A stretch of 10,000 nucleotides of DNA from Theodoxus fluviatilis (GCA_034096865.1 JAWQFJ010020379.1:1-10000); one strand, 5' to 3'. Positions 1-8,576 are shown, numbered from the stretch's first letter. Translations and numbers: made by a program. Notes: a model not told the origin generated them from the letters alone.

Positions 1-276
1 ACCCAATCTCGAAAACTTTAGAGAAAATTGGGAAAATGTGAAAAATGGCGGTTTTTATAAAACATTTACGGCCCCTGCGACCTTGAACTTGAAGCAAAGT
101 CAAGTCACTATGTATGTTTTTGTACGCATCCTCCTCCTGCACCATCACGCCAAAGTGGGTGTTGATAGACTTAATAGTCTCCGAGAAAAATCTAACGTTA
201 AAGTTTTTTACAGACGCCCGGACGCCTGGACGCCCGGATGCCTTGACGTCTGGACACTCGTACTCCCGGACGGACG
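1..276. repeat. TGACCTTGA-rich dispersed-repeat-like segment, left end cut
   Basis: Right part of the segment described at 1691-2260. It contains GACCTTGAACTTGAAGC and ends in eight 8-bp GACGCCCG-type repeats (213-276). Between its end and the splice donor at 369 there is only a degenerate four-base repeat (AATGAATGAGTGGATGAATG, 328-347). Confidence 0.5.
213..276. repeat. 8-bp tandem repeat, eight copies (unit 1)
   Basis: Eight successive 8-mers: GACGCCCG, GACGCCTG, GACGCCCG, GATGCCTT, GACGTCTG, GACACTCG, TACTCCCG, GACGGACG. The exact 8-bp period with no indels suggests a short slippage expansion at the tail of the dispersed element. The copies at 4176-4239, 6164-6227 and 8153-8216 are identical. 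Confidence 0.8.
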
Positions 277-369
277 AAGAGAGTGAGTACATAGAATCAC
301 TTTTGCTTCGCATGTGAGTCAATAAGGAATGAATGAGTGGATGAATGCATGAAAGAATGATCAACTCAC

Positions 370-636
370 GTGAATCCTTCACGATGCTTAAGGTGATGGG
401 ATCAGATACGCCGTGAATGTTTCTAGCGGTGCACACGTAGTCGCCGTAGTCGGTCTCGTTGTGGATGTCCACTCGAAGAAAGCGCTCCCTTTGCCCAGGT
501 ATTTCCAAGCCACGGAACTCCCACCTGTAGCCAGTTGCGTTAGGCGGAGGTTCGGCCTTGACCTTGCACTCCAAGGCCACTTGAGTCCCCACTGCTGCTT
601 GGGTGGTGTTTGTCGTGACGTCAGGAATGGGTCTCC
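370..636 (-). CDS. Immunoglobulin I-set-like domain exon, unit 1 (internal exon)
   Basis: A 267-bp internal exon encoding one Ig-fold domain, probably extracellular. Number the split first codon as residue 1. Cys24 (in LECKV) and Cys69 (in DYGDYVC) are then the expected intradomain disulphide pair, Trp39 (YRWEF) is the core tryptophan, and Asp63-x-Gly65-x-Tyr67-x-Cys69 is the tyrosine corner. ARNIHGVSDPITLSI is the F-G strand pattern of I-set domains. Sequons N10-T-T, N33-A-T and N60-E-T suggest heavy N-glycosylation. The acceptor is TTTCTGCACAG ending at 637; the donor is GTGAGT starting at 369, inside a CACGTG palindrome. Both junctions are phase 1, as is usual for Ig-domain exons, so joining copies makes CGG (Arg). 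Signal peptide, membrane segment and neighbouring domains are not visible, so the parent protein is unidentified. Family assignment is good; exon use in mRNA is inferred. Confidence 0.78.
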
Positions 637-828
637 CTGTGCAGAAACCAGGGTGAGGTTTGACTTCTCTGAAGCGTTCCATCTCTGAACAACATTGTGC
701 GTGAAACTCCACGCGTCGCATGCAATGCAGCGAGCAACTGACGCTTGCCACAGTCGCTAGCAACACCAACAGACTAGCGTGTATACGTTTCCATATTTCC
801 TGTTCATCAATAAATCCCCCATCCCCCT

Positions 829-1340
829 GCTTGCTAAAAAAGTTTGGAAATCTTTCCCTCCCTCCACCATCCCCGCTTGCTAAATAAGTTTGGAACCCGG
901 CCTTCCCCATCACCCCTCCACCTCCCCGCTTGCTAAAAAAAGTTTGAAACCCCCCCCCCCCTAGCTAAAAGTAGTTTGGAAACCTCCCCACATCCCCGCT
1001 TGCTAAAAAGGATTGAAAACCCGCCCCTCCCCCCTCCCGCCGCTTGGCAAATACAGTTTGGAAGCACACACCCCCTCCCCCCGCTAACTAAAATCGTTTG
1101 GAAACCCACCCCCGACGCCCCGCTTCCTAAAAGAAGATTGGAAACCCGCCCCTCCCTCCCCCCCCCCCCCCCGCCCGCTTGCTAAAAAAAGTTTGGAAAT
1201 CCTCGACAACCTCCTCCCCCCCCCCCCGCTTGGTAAAAAAAGTTTGGAAATTTCCCCCATCCCCCCACCCCTTCACTTGCTAAAAAAACTTGGAATGCCC
1301 CCCCCCCCCCTGCTTGCAAAAAAAAGTTTGGAAACCCCCC
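829..1340. repeat. C-rich minisatellite, 12 copies (unit 1)
   Basis: Twelve degenerate copies of about 35-55 bp, each with a core close to CTTGCTAAAAAAAGTTTGG followed by AAAC and a C-rich spacer of variable length. The longest C run here is 15 (1158-1172). It lies in the intron upstream of the Ig exon, ending about 190 bp before the acceptor. The sense (minus) strand carries the G-runs. Glycine-rich open frames with FPNFF or FQTFF on the minus strand, and proline-rich ones on the plus strand, are by-products of this repeat and not genes. Confidence 0.92.
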
Positions 1341-1690
1341 AAAAAAAAAAAAAAAAAAAAAGATAAAAAGAACTGATCCGCCCCTGGAACAGTACTTGAT
1401 TTCATGTTGGTTTTTGATTAAGAGTATTATTCTATAATGGTGTTTCAGATTCCTCACCAGGCAGCAATCAACCTCTACTCTGATCCATAAGTTCACAGCA
1501 AAGAAATTTGTCTGCTGTTCTATGCGACATAAGAGAGACGAAGTTCGTCACTTTCTTGTGATGCGCGTGCACCCTGATTTAGATATGAATTATGCCAATG
1601 CGAAGTTCGTGGAGGACGCTACTATGATTCTCTAATTCAAGACATAGGAAACACAATGGTGCCTATTGACACTTTCTACCATGAGATAGG
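1341..1690. other. Poly-A tract and intronic spacer (unit 1)
   Basis: Begins with 21 A directly after a C run, then unique-looking sequence with no convincing gene. Two CGAAGTTCG palindromes occur, the first inside the 13-bp near-palindrome GACGAAGTTCGTC at 1537-1549. A donor-like GTGAGG on the minus strand at 1452-1457 and a possible 54-bp exon upstream of it were considered and rejected on phase. Confidence 0.6.
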
Positions 1691-2260
1691 GTCACTTTTA
1701 GTGGTTCACTACCCCATTTTGGTCACATTACATAAGGGTTAAAGTGACCTTGAACTTGATGATATGTGACCAAATGTGTCTCATGATGAAAGTATAGCAT
1801 GTGTACTACAATGTTGTGGAGGTTCGAAGAGTTATCTTCCATAGTTCAGGGTCAAGGTCACTTCCAAATATGTATACAATCCAAATTTGAAGACCTCCTG
1901 TGACCTCGAACTTCAATTAAGGTTAAACAAACTTTTATCAAAAGATCGGGATTACTTTGCCCTATACCATTTATAGGTCAGGTACCCAATCTCGAAAACT
2001 TTAGAGAAAATTGGGAAAATGAGAAAAATTGCTGTTTTTAGAAAACATTTACGGCCCCTGCAACCTTGAACATGAAGCAAGGTCAAGTCACTATGTATGT
2101 TTTTGTACGCATTCTCCTCCTGCACCATCACGCCAAAGTGGGTGTTGATAGACTTAATAGTCTCCGAGAAAAATCTAACGTTAAAGTTTTTTTACAGACG
2201 CCCGGACGCCTGGACGCCCGGACGCCTTGACGCCCGGACGCTCGTACTCCCGGACGGACG
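1691..2260. repeat. TGACCTTGA-rich dispersed-repeat-like segment (units 1/2)
   Basis: About 570 bp that spans the unit boundary chosen here. It is studded with GTGACCTTGAAC, GGGTCAAGGTCAC, GTGACCTCGAAC and AGCAAGGTCAAGTCAC, and ends in a run of GACG-type 8-mers (2197-2260) leading to GACGGACGAAG. From general knowledge, sequences mixing TGACCTTGA motifs with a GACGGACG tail are common dispersed non-coding repeats in mollusc and other marine invertebrate genomes. I infer this is such an element, but see no clear terminal inverted repeats or target-site duplication. It has no credible coding frame. Limits are approximate. Confidence 0.45.
2197..2260. repeat. 8-bp tandem repeat, eight copies (unit 2, more regular)
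   Basis: Same eight-step array, closer to a perfect repeat: copies 4-6 read GACGCCTT, GACGCCCG, GACGCTCG, against GATGCCTT, GACGTCTG, GACACTCG elsewhere. All four differences are T or A in type A and C or G here, as expected from CpG decay in type A and a less-decayed state in unit 2. Confidence 0.8.
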
Positions 2261-2353
2261 AAGAGAGTGAGTACATAGAATCACTTTTGCTTCGCATGTG
2301 AGTCAATAAGGAATGAATGAGTGGATGAATGCATGAAAGAATGATCAACTCAC

Positions 2354-2620
2354 GTGAATCCTTCACGATGCTTAAGGTGATGGGATCAGATACGCCGTGA
2401 ATGTTTCTAGCGGTGCACACGTAGTCGCCGTAGTCGGTCTCGTTGTGGATGTCCACTCGAAGAAAGCGCTCCCTTTGCCCAGGTATTTCCAAGCCACGGA
2501 ACTCCCACCTGTAGCCGGTTGCGTTAGGCGGAGTTTCGGCCTTGACCTTGCACTCCAAGGCCACTTGAGTCCCCACTGCTGCTTGGGTGGTGTTTGTCGT
2601 GACGTCAGGAACGGGTCTCC
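2354..2620 (-). CDS. Immunoglobulin I-set-like domain exon, unit 2 (variant B)
   Basis: Same 267-bp phase 1-1 exon, with the same acceptor and donor and with all key residues kept (Cys24, Trp39, Tyr67, Cys69, sequons at N10, N33, N60). It differs from unit 1 at three nucleotides. Two change residues: Ile4 to Val near the N-terminus, and Pro30 to Thr in the proline-rich B-C loop (PPP becomes TPP). The third is silent. Upstream of the acceptor in the same frame there is a TGA at 2700-2702 that the other units lack. This argues that the coding exon really starts at the acceptor and not further upstream. It could be functional or a diverged cassette; nothing inside the exon is broken. Confidence 0.76.
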
Positions 2621-2812
2621 CTGTGCAGAAACCAGGGTGAGATTTGACTTCTCTGAAGCGTTCCATCTCTGAACGCCATTGTGCGTGAAACTCCACGCGT
2701 CATATGCGATGCAGCGAGCAACTGACACTTGCCACAGTCGCTAGAATCACCAACAGGCTAGCGTGTATACGTTTCCATATTTCCTGTTCATCAATAAATC
2801 CCCCATCCCCCT

Positions 2813-3324
2813 GCTTGCTAAAAATAGTTTGGAAATATTTCCCTCCCTCCAACCAATCCCCCGCTTGCTAAAATAAATTTGGAACCCGGCCTTCCCCCCC
2901 ACCCCCCCACCTCCCCGCTTGCTAAAAAAGTTAACCCCCCCTCCTAGCTAAAAGTAGTTTGGAAAACTACCCACATCCCCGCTTGCTAAAAAAGATTGGA
3001 AACCCGCCCCTCCCCCCTCCCACCGCTTGGTAAATACAGTTTGGTAGCACACACCCACTCCCCCCGCTAACTAAAATCGTTTGGAAACCCACCCCCGACG
3101 CCCCGCTTCCTAAAAGAAGATTGGAAACCCGCCCCTCCCTCCCCCCCCCCCCCCCGCCCGCTTGCTAAAAAAAGTTTGGAAATCCTCGACAACCTCCCCC
3201 CCCCCCCCGCTTGGTAAAAAAAGTTTGGAAATTTCCCCCATCCCCCCACCCCTTCACTTGCTAAAAAAACTTGGAATGCCCCCCCCCCCCCTGCTTGCAA
3301 AAAAAGTTTGGAAACCCCCCCCCC
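2813..3324. repeat. C-rich minisatellite, 12 copies (unit 2)
   Basis: Same array and copy order as unit 1, with private changes. The third copy is truncated to CTTGCTAAAAAAGTTAACC, losing the TTTGG end. The second copy reads AAATTTGG. Several cores restore the consensus AAAGATTGG where type A has AAGGATTG. The matching order of variant cores shows that whole arrays were duplicated with the unit and did not expand independently. Confidence 0.92.
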
Positions 3325-3668
3325 AAAAAAAAAAAAAAAGATAAAAAGAACTGATCCGCCCCTGGAACAGTACTTGATTTCATGTTGGTTTTTGATTAAG
3401 AGTATTATTCTATAATGGTGTTTCAGATTCCTCACCAGGCAGCAATCAACCTCTACTCTGATCCATAAGTTCACAGCAAAGAAATTTGTCTGCTGTTCTA
3501 TGCGACATAAGAGAGACGAAGTTCGTCACTTTCTTGTGATGCGCGTGCACCCTGATTTAGATATGAATTATGCCAATGCGAAGTTCGTGGAGGACGCTAC
3601 TATGATTCTCTAATTCAAGACATAGGAAACACAATGGTGCCTATTGGCACTTTCTACCATGAGATAGG
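3325..3668. other. Poly-A tract and intronic spacer (unit 2)
   Basis: Fifteen A, then the same spacer as in unit 1 with very few differences (for example TTGGCAC for TTGACAC near its end). No gene, RNA or promoter signal that I can support. Confidence 0.6.
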
Positions 3669-4239
3669 GTCACTTTTAGTGGTTCACTACCCCATTTTGG
3701 TCACATTTCATAAGGGTCAAAGTGACCTTGAACTTGATGATATGTGACCAAATGTGTCTCATGATAAAGGTATAGCATGTGTACTACAATGTTGTGAAGG
3801 TTCGAAGAGTTATCTTCCATAGTTCAGGGTCAAGGTCACTTCCAAATATGTATACAATCCAAATTTGAAGACCTCCTGTGACCTCGACCTTCAAGCAAGG
3901 TTAATCAAACTTTTATCAAAAGATCGGGATTACTTTGCCCAATGTACCATTTATAGGTCAGGTACCCAATCTCGAAAACTTTAGAGAAAATTGGGAAAAT
4001 GTGAAAAATGGCGGTTTTTATAAAACATTTACGGCCCCTGCGACCTTGAACTTGAAGCAAAGTCAAGTCACTATGTATGTTTTTGTACGCATCCTCCTCC
4101 TGCACCATCACGCCAAAGTGGGTGTTGATAGACTTAATAGTCTCCGAGAAAAATCTAACGTTAAAGTTTTTTACAGACGCCCGGACGCCTGGACGCCCGG
4201 ATGCCTTGACGTCTGGACACTCGTACTCCCGGACGGACG
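3669..4239. repeat. TGACCTTGA-rich dispersed-repeat-like segment (units 2/3)
   Basis: Same segment. Variants include GACCTCGACCTTCAAGC and CCCAATGTACC, shared with the 5657-6227 copy. It contains the direct repeat GGGTCAAGGTCA at 3827-3838 and the 8-mer tail at 4176-4239. Confidence 0.45.
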
Positions 4240-4332
4240 AAGAGAGTGAGTACATAGAATCACTTTTGCTTCGCATGTGAGTCAATAAGGAATGAATGAG
4301 TGGATGAATGCATGAAAGAATGATCAACTCAC

Positions 4333-4599
4333 GTGAATCCTTCACGATGCTTAAGGTGATGGGATCAGATACGCCGTGAATGTTTCTAGCGGTGCACACG
4401 TAGTCGCCGTAGTCGGTCTCGTTGTGGATGTCCACTCGAAGAAAGCGCTCCCTTTGCCCAGGTATTTCCAAGCCACGGAACTCCCACCTGTAGCCAGTTG
4501 CGTTAGGCGGAGGTTCGGCCTTGACCTTGCACTCCAAGGCCACTTGAGTCCCCACTGCTGCTTGGGTGGTGTTTGTCGTGACGTCAGGAATGGGTCTCC
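4333..4599 (-). CDS. Immunoglobulin I-set-like domain exon, unit 3 (type A)
   Basis: Nucleotide-identical to the unit 1 exon, with the same phase-1 acceptor (ending at 4600) and GTGAGT donor (starting at 4332). The intron to the unit 2 exon would be 1712 bp, and from the unit 4 exon 1721 bp. The reading frame stays open far past both splice sites, from a Met codon at 4831 down to a stop at 3905 (308 codons). The parts outside the exon lie in minisatellite and dispersed-repeat sequence, so I treat them as chance read-through. If the exon is spliced beside identical copies, the protein would contain identical Ig domains in series, which is unusual because neighbouring domains normally diverge. 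Duplication could be too recent for divergence, or only one copy may be used per transcript. Confidence 0.77.
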
Positions 4600-4791
4600 C
4601 TGTGCAGAAACCAGGGTGAGGTTTGACTTCTCTGAAGCGTTCCATCTCTGAACAACATTGTGCGTGAAACTCCACGCGTCGCATGCAATGCAGCGAGCAA
4701 CTGACGCTTGCCACAGTCGCTAGCAACACCAACAGACTAGCGTGTATACGTTTCCATATTTCCTGTTCATCAATAAATCCCCCATCCCCCT

Positions 4792-5312
4792 GCTTGCTAA
4801 AAAAAGTTTGGAAATCTTTCCCTCCCTCCAACCAATCCCCCGCTTGCTAAAATAAGTTTGGAACCCGGCCTTCCCCATCACCCCTCCACCTCCCCGCTTG
4901 CTAAAAAAAGTTTGAAACACCCCCCCCCCCCTAGCTAAAAGTAGTTTGGAAACCTCCCCACATCCCCGCTTGCTAAAAAGGATTGAAAACCCGCCCCTCC
5001 CCCCTCCCGCCGCTTGGCAAATACAGTTTGGAAGCACACACCCCCTCCCCCCGCTAACTAAAATCGTTTGGAAACCCACCCCCGACGCCCCGCTTCCTAA
5101 AAGAAGATTGGAAACCCGCCCCTCCCTCCCCCCCCCCCCCCGCCCGCTTGCTAAAAAAAGTTTGGAAATCCTCGACAACCTCTTCCCCCCCCCGCTTGGT
5201 AAAAAAAGTTTGGAAATTTCCCCCATCCCCCCACCCCTTCACTTGCTAAAAAAACTTGGAATGCCCCCCCCCCCCCCTGCTTGCAAAAAAAAGTTTGGAA
5301 ACCCCCCCCCCC
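4792..5312. repeat. C-rich minisatellite, 12 copies (unit 3)
   Basis: Twelve copies in the same order as unit 4, from which it differs mainly in homopolymer lengths. Several C runs exceed 12 bases. These length changes shift any reading frame, so the minus-strand open frames across the array differ between units of otherwise nearly identical sequence. Confidence 0.92.
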
Positions 5313-5656
5313 AAAAAAAAAAAAAAAGATAAAAAGAACTGATCCGCCCCTGGAACAGTACTTGATTTCATGTTGGTTTTTGATTAAGAGTATTATTCTA
5401 TAATGGTGTTTCAGATTCCTCACCAGGCAGCAATCAACCTCTACTCTGATCCATAAGTTCACAGCAAAGAAATTTGTCTGCTGTTCTATGCGACATAAGA
5501 GAGACGAAGTTCGTCACTTTCTTGTGATGCGCGTGCACCCTGATTTAGATATGAATTATGCCAATGCGAAGTTCGTGGAGGACGCTACTATGATTCTCTA
5601 ATTCAAGACATAGGAAACACAATGGTGCCTATTGGCACTTTCTACCATGAGATAGG
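5313..5656. other. Poly-A tract and intronic spacer (unit 3)
   Basis: Fifteen A followed by the spacer, the same as unit 2 as far as I can see by eye. Nothing recognisable apart from the CGAAGTTCG palindromes. Confidence 0.6.
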
Positions 5657-6227
5657 GTCACTTTTAGTGGTTCACTACCCCATTTTGGTCACATTTCATA
5701 AGGGTCAAAGTGACCTTGAACTTGATGATATGTGACCAAATGTGTCTCATGATAAAGGTATAGCATGTGTACTACAATGTTGTGAAGGTTCGAAGAGTTA
5801 TCTTCCATAGTTCAGGGTCAAGGTCACTTCCAAATATGTATACAATCCAAATTTGAAGACCTCCTGTGACCTCGACCTTCAAGCAAGGTTAATCAAACTT
5901 TTATCAAAAGATCGGGATTACTTTGCCCAATGTACCATTTATAGGTCAGGTACCCAATCTCGAAAACTTTAGAGAAAATTGGGAAAATGTGAAAAATGGC
6001 GGTTTTTATAAAACATTTACGGCCCCTGCGACCTTGAACTTGAAGCAAAGTCAAGTCACTATGTATGTTTTTGTACGCATCCTCCTCCTGCACCATCACG
6101 CCAAAGTGGGTGTTGATAGACTTAATAGTCTCCGAGAAAAATCTAACGTTAAAGTTTTTTACAGACGCCCGGACGCCTGGACGCCCGGATGCCTTGACGT
6201 CTGGACACTCGTACTCCCGGACGGACG
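5657..6227. repeat. TGACCTTGA-rich dispersed-repeat-like segment (units 3/4)
   Basis: Appears identical to the 3669-4239 copy along its whole length. The pair [right end of unit n plus left half of unit n+1] was therefore duplicated together. GGGTCAAGGTCA lies at 5815-5826 and the 8-mer tail at 6164-6227. Confidence 0.45.
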
Positions 6228-6320
6228 AAGAGAGTGAGTACATAGAATCACTTTTGCTTCGCATGTGAGTCAATAAGGAATGAATGAGTGGATGAATGCA
6301 TGAAAGAATGATCAACTCAC

Positions 6321-6587
6321 GTGAATCCTTCACGATGCTTAAGGTGATGGGATCAGATACGCCGTGAATGTTTCTAGCGGTGCACACGTAGTCGCCGTAG
6401 TCGGTCTCGTTGTGGATGTCCACTCGAAGAAAGCGCTCCCTTTGCCCAGGTATTTCCAAGCCACGGAACTCCCACCTGTAGCCAGTTGCGTTAGGCGGAG
6501 GTTCGGCCTTGACCTTGCACTCCAAGGCCACTTGAGTCCCCACTGCTGCTTGGGTGGTGTTTGTCGTGACGTCAGGAATGGGTCTCC
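6321..6587 (-). CDS. Immunoglobulin I-set-like domain exon, unit 4 (type A)
   Basis: Identical in sequence to the exons of units 1 and 3, including silent sites, so all three come from a very recent duplication or conversion. It encodes a full Ig fold: the Cys24/Cys69 pair, Trp39, the tyrosine corner at 63-69 and three sequons. The acceptor ends at 6588 and the donor starts at 6320. The pre-exon segment encodes, in the same frame, a hydrophobic run (LLVLLATVASVSC) that resembles a signal peptide but lacks a nearby in-frame Met in good position. A splice acceptor lies between it and the Ig domain. I therefore leave it out of the coding region, with some doubt. Confidence 0.77.
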
Positions 6588-6779
6588 CTGTGCAGAAACC
6601 AGGGTGAGGTTTGACTTCTCTGAAGCGTTCCATCTCTGAACAACATTGTGCGTGAAACTCCACGCGTCGCATGCAATGCAGCGAGCAACTGACGCTTGCC
6701 ACAGTCGCTAGCAACACCAACAGACTAGCGTGTATACGTTTCCATATTTCCTGTTCATCAATAAATCCCCCATCCCCCT

Positions 6780-7303
6780 GCTTGCTAAAAAAAGTTTGGA
6801 AATCTTTCCCTCCCTCCAACCAATCCCCCGCTTGCTAAAATAAGTTTGGAACCCGGCCTTCCCCATCACCCCTCCACCTCCCCGCTTGCTAAAAAAAGTT
6901 TGAACCCCCCCCCCCCCCCCCCTAGCTAAAAGTAGTTTGGAAACCTCCCCACATCCCCGCTTGCTAAAAAGGATTGAAAACCCGCCCCTCCCCCCTCCCG
7001 CCGCTTGGCAAATACAGTTTGGAAGCACACACCCCCTCCCCCCGCTAACTAAAATCGTTTGGAAACCCACCCCCGACGCCCCGCTTCCTAAAAGAAGATT
7101 GGAAACCCGCCCCTCCCTCCCCCCCCCCCCCGCCCGCTTGCTAAAAAAAGTTTGGAAATCCTCGACAACCTCCCCCCCCCCCGCTTGGTAAAAAAAGTTT
7201 GGAAATTTCCCCCATCCCCCACCCCTTCACTTGCTAAAAAAACTTGGAATGCCCCCCCCCCCCCCCCTGCTTGCAAAAAAAAGTTTGGAAACCCCCCCCC
7301 CCC
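6780..7303. repeat. C-rich minisatellite, 12 copies (unit 4)
   Basis: Twelve copies, containing one of the two longest uninterrupted C runs in the window (18 bases, 6905-6922). It is matched to the unit 3 array except at homopolymers, which fits slippage or sequencing and consensus error acting after duplication. Confidence 0.92.
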
Positions 7304-7645
7304 AAAAAAAAAAAAAGATAAAAAGAACTGATCCGCCCCTGGAACAGTACTTGATTTCATGTTGGTTTTTGATTAAGAGTATTATTCTATAATGGTGTTT
7401 CAGATTCCTCACCAGGCAGCAATCAACCTCTACTCTGATCCATAAGTTCACAGCAAAGAAATTTGTCTGCTGTTCTATGCGACATAAGAGAGACGAAGTT
7501 CGTCACTTTCTTGTGATGCGCGTGCACCCTGATTTAGATATGAATTATGCCAATGCGAAGTTCGTGGAGGACGCTACTATGATTCTCTAATTCAAGACAT
7601 AGGAAACACAATGGTGCCTATTGGCACTTTCTACCATGAGATAGG
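7304..7645. other. Poly-A tract and intronic spacer (unit 4)
   Basis: Thirteen A followed by the same spacer as units 2 and 3. No gene is seen. Confidence 0.6.
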
Positions 7646-8216
7646 GTCACTTTTAGTGGTTCACTACCCCATTTTGGTCACATTTCATAAGGGTCAAAGT
7701 GACCTTGAACTTGATGATATGTGACCAAATGTGTCTCATAATAAAAGTATAGCATGTGTACTACAATGTTGTGGAGGTTCGAAGAGTTATCTTTCATAGT
7801 TCAGGGTCAAGGTCACTTCCAAATATGTATACAATCCACATTTGAAGACCTCCTGTGACCTCGAACTTCAAGCAAGGTTAATCAAACTTTTATCAAAAGA
7901 TTGGGATTACTTTGCCCTATATACCATGTATAGGTCAGCTACCCAATCTCGAAAACTTTAGAGAAAATTGGGAAAATGTGAAAAAGGGCTGTTTTTAGAA
8001 AACATTTACGGCCCCTGCGACCTTGAACTTCAAGCAAGGTCAAGTCACTATGTATGTTTTTGTACGCATCTTCCTCCTGCACCATCATGCCAAAGTGGGT
8101 GTTGATAGACGTAATAGTCTCCGAGAAAAATCTAACGTTAAAGTTTTTTACAGACGCCCGGACGCCTGGACGCCCGGATGCCTTGACGTCTGGACACTCG
8201 TACTCCCGGACGGACG
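7646..8216. repeat. TGACCTTGA-rich dispersed-repeat-like segment (units 4/5)
   Basis: Diverged copy with GACCTTGAACTTCAAGCAAGG at both internal motif clusters, CTTTCATAG, and CATGTATAGGTCAGC. GGGTCAAGGTCA lies at 7804-7815. The tail at 8153-8216 keeps the same eight 8-mers as unit 1. Confidence 0.45.
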
Positions 8217-8309
8217 AAGAGAGTGAGTACATAGAATCACTTTTGCTTCGCATGTGAGTCAATAAGGAATGAATGAGTGGATGAATGCATGAAAGAATGA
8301 TCAACTCAC

Positions 8310-8576
8310 GTGAATCCTTCACGATGACAAAGGTGATGGGATCAGATACGCCGTGAATGTTTCTAGCGGTGCACACGTAGTCGCCGTAGTCGGTCTCGTT
8401 GTGGATGTCCACTCGAAGAACGCGCTCCCTTTGCCCAGGTATTTCCAAGCCACGGAACTCCCACCTGTAGCCGGTTGCGTTAGGCGGAGGTTCGGCCTTG
8501 ACCTTGCACTCCAAGGCCACTTGAGTCCCCACAGCTGCTTGGGTGGTGTTTGTCGTGACATCAGGAATGGGTCTCC
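8310..8576 (-). CDS. Immunoglobulin I-set-like domain exon, unit 5 (variant C)
   Basis: The most 5' complete copy in the sense direction and the most diverged. Seven substitutions separate it from type A: three silent, one giving Phe53 to Val, and a run of three adjacent changes that turns Leu83-Ser84 into Phe-Val in the G strand (PITFVIVKD). The core is intact (Cys24, Trp39, Asp63, Gly65, Tyr67, Cys69) and all three sequons remain. Splice sites are the same phase-1 acceptor (ending at 8577) and GTGAGT donor (starting at 8309). The replaced residues are hydrophobic or lie on a beta strand, so the fold should tolerate them. Whether the changes reflect selection, conversion from another cassette or drift cannot be judged from one copy. 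Confidence 0.76.

Larger units (their letters stand above)
1..1983. repeat. Tandem unit 1 (about 2 kb, type A left half)
   Basis: First of five complete copies; its start is simply where the window opens. The left half (exon and flanks) matches units 3 and 4, with an identical exon. The far right (about 1665-1983) does not match them: it reads GTGGAGG, GAACTTCAATTAAGG and CCCTATACC where units 2 and 3 read GTGAAGG, GACCTTCAAGCAAGG and CCCAATGTACC. The copy is therefore a mosaic. It holds one Ig exon on the minus strand, a 12-copy minisatellite, a spacer and most of a TGACCTTGA-rich segment. Confidence 0.95.
1984..3963. repeat. Tandem unit 2 (type B left half)
   Basis: Second copy, offset 1983 bp from unit 1. 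The left half is clearly diverged: about 12 substitutions against unit 3 in the 369 bp on the low-coordinate side of the exon, a seventh T in the T-run at 2187-2193, and two amino-acid changes in the exon. The right end (about 3340-3963) is essentially identical to that of unit 3, so left and right halves have different histories. Confidence 0.95.
3964..5951. repeat. Tandem unit 3 (type A)
   Basis: Third copy, offset 1980 bp from unit 2. It is nearly identical to unit 4 from its start through the minisatellite and spacer, differing mainly in poly-C and poly-A lengths. The two separate only near the right end, around 5750 versus 7735. This is the youngest duplication in the window, or a place where an assembler could have duplicated or collapsed copies. 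Confidence 0.95.
5952..7940. repeat. Tandem unit 4 (type A left, C-like right end)
   Basis: Fourth copy, offset 1988 bp from unit 3. The exon is identical to those of units 1 and 3. The last 200 bp change character: they share GTGGAGG, CTTTCATAG, GAACTTCAAGCAAGG, AGATTGGG and CCCTATATACC with unit 5 instead of the unit 3 variants. A switch point therefore lies near 7735. Confidence 0.95.

Noticed and set aside
38..317. Plus-strand open frames across the left end of each unit, including the 104-codon versions at 3935-4249 and 5923-6237
   Set aside because: They run through the TGACCTTGA-rich segment and the 8-bp repeats, show no domain, and are altered by ordinary neutral differences between units.
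413..688. 91-codon plus-strand open frame, repeated in all units (also 2397, 4376, 6364, 8353)
   Set aside because: It is antisense to the Ig exon. The opposite frame has Ig-fold residues and matching splice sites, while this one has no recognisable features.
637..828. Signal-peptide-like stretch directly before the Ig exon
   Set aside because: No suitable in-frame Met exists outside the minisatellite, a strong acceptor separates it from the Ig domain, and unit 2 has a TGA (2700-2702) between it and the domain. Kept only as part of a finding on the open frame.
829..1340. CRISPR-like look of a repeated core of about 20 bp with variable spacers
   Set aside because: Cores are degenerate, spacers are low-complexity poly-C of uneven length, and the surroundings are eukaryotic exon and intron sequence without cas genes.
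976..1496. Proline-rich (plus) and glycine-rich FPNFF/FQTFF (minus) open frames over the minisatellites
   Set aside because: They are translations of a C-rich repeat. Frame and length change with every homopolymer difference between near-identical units.
1458..1511. Possible extra 54-bp minus-strand exon with acceptor AACAGCAG and donor GTGAGG
   Set aside because: It is open only in phase 0. Entered from a phase-1 Ig exon it meets a TGA, so it cannot join this series. The acceptor also has a weak pyrimidine tract.
1537..1549. Near-palindrome GACGAAGTTCGTC as a terminator or protein-binding hairpin
   Set aside because: Arms are six bases around one base, too short to form a useful hairpin, and nothing around it suggests a regulatory role.
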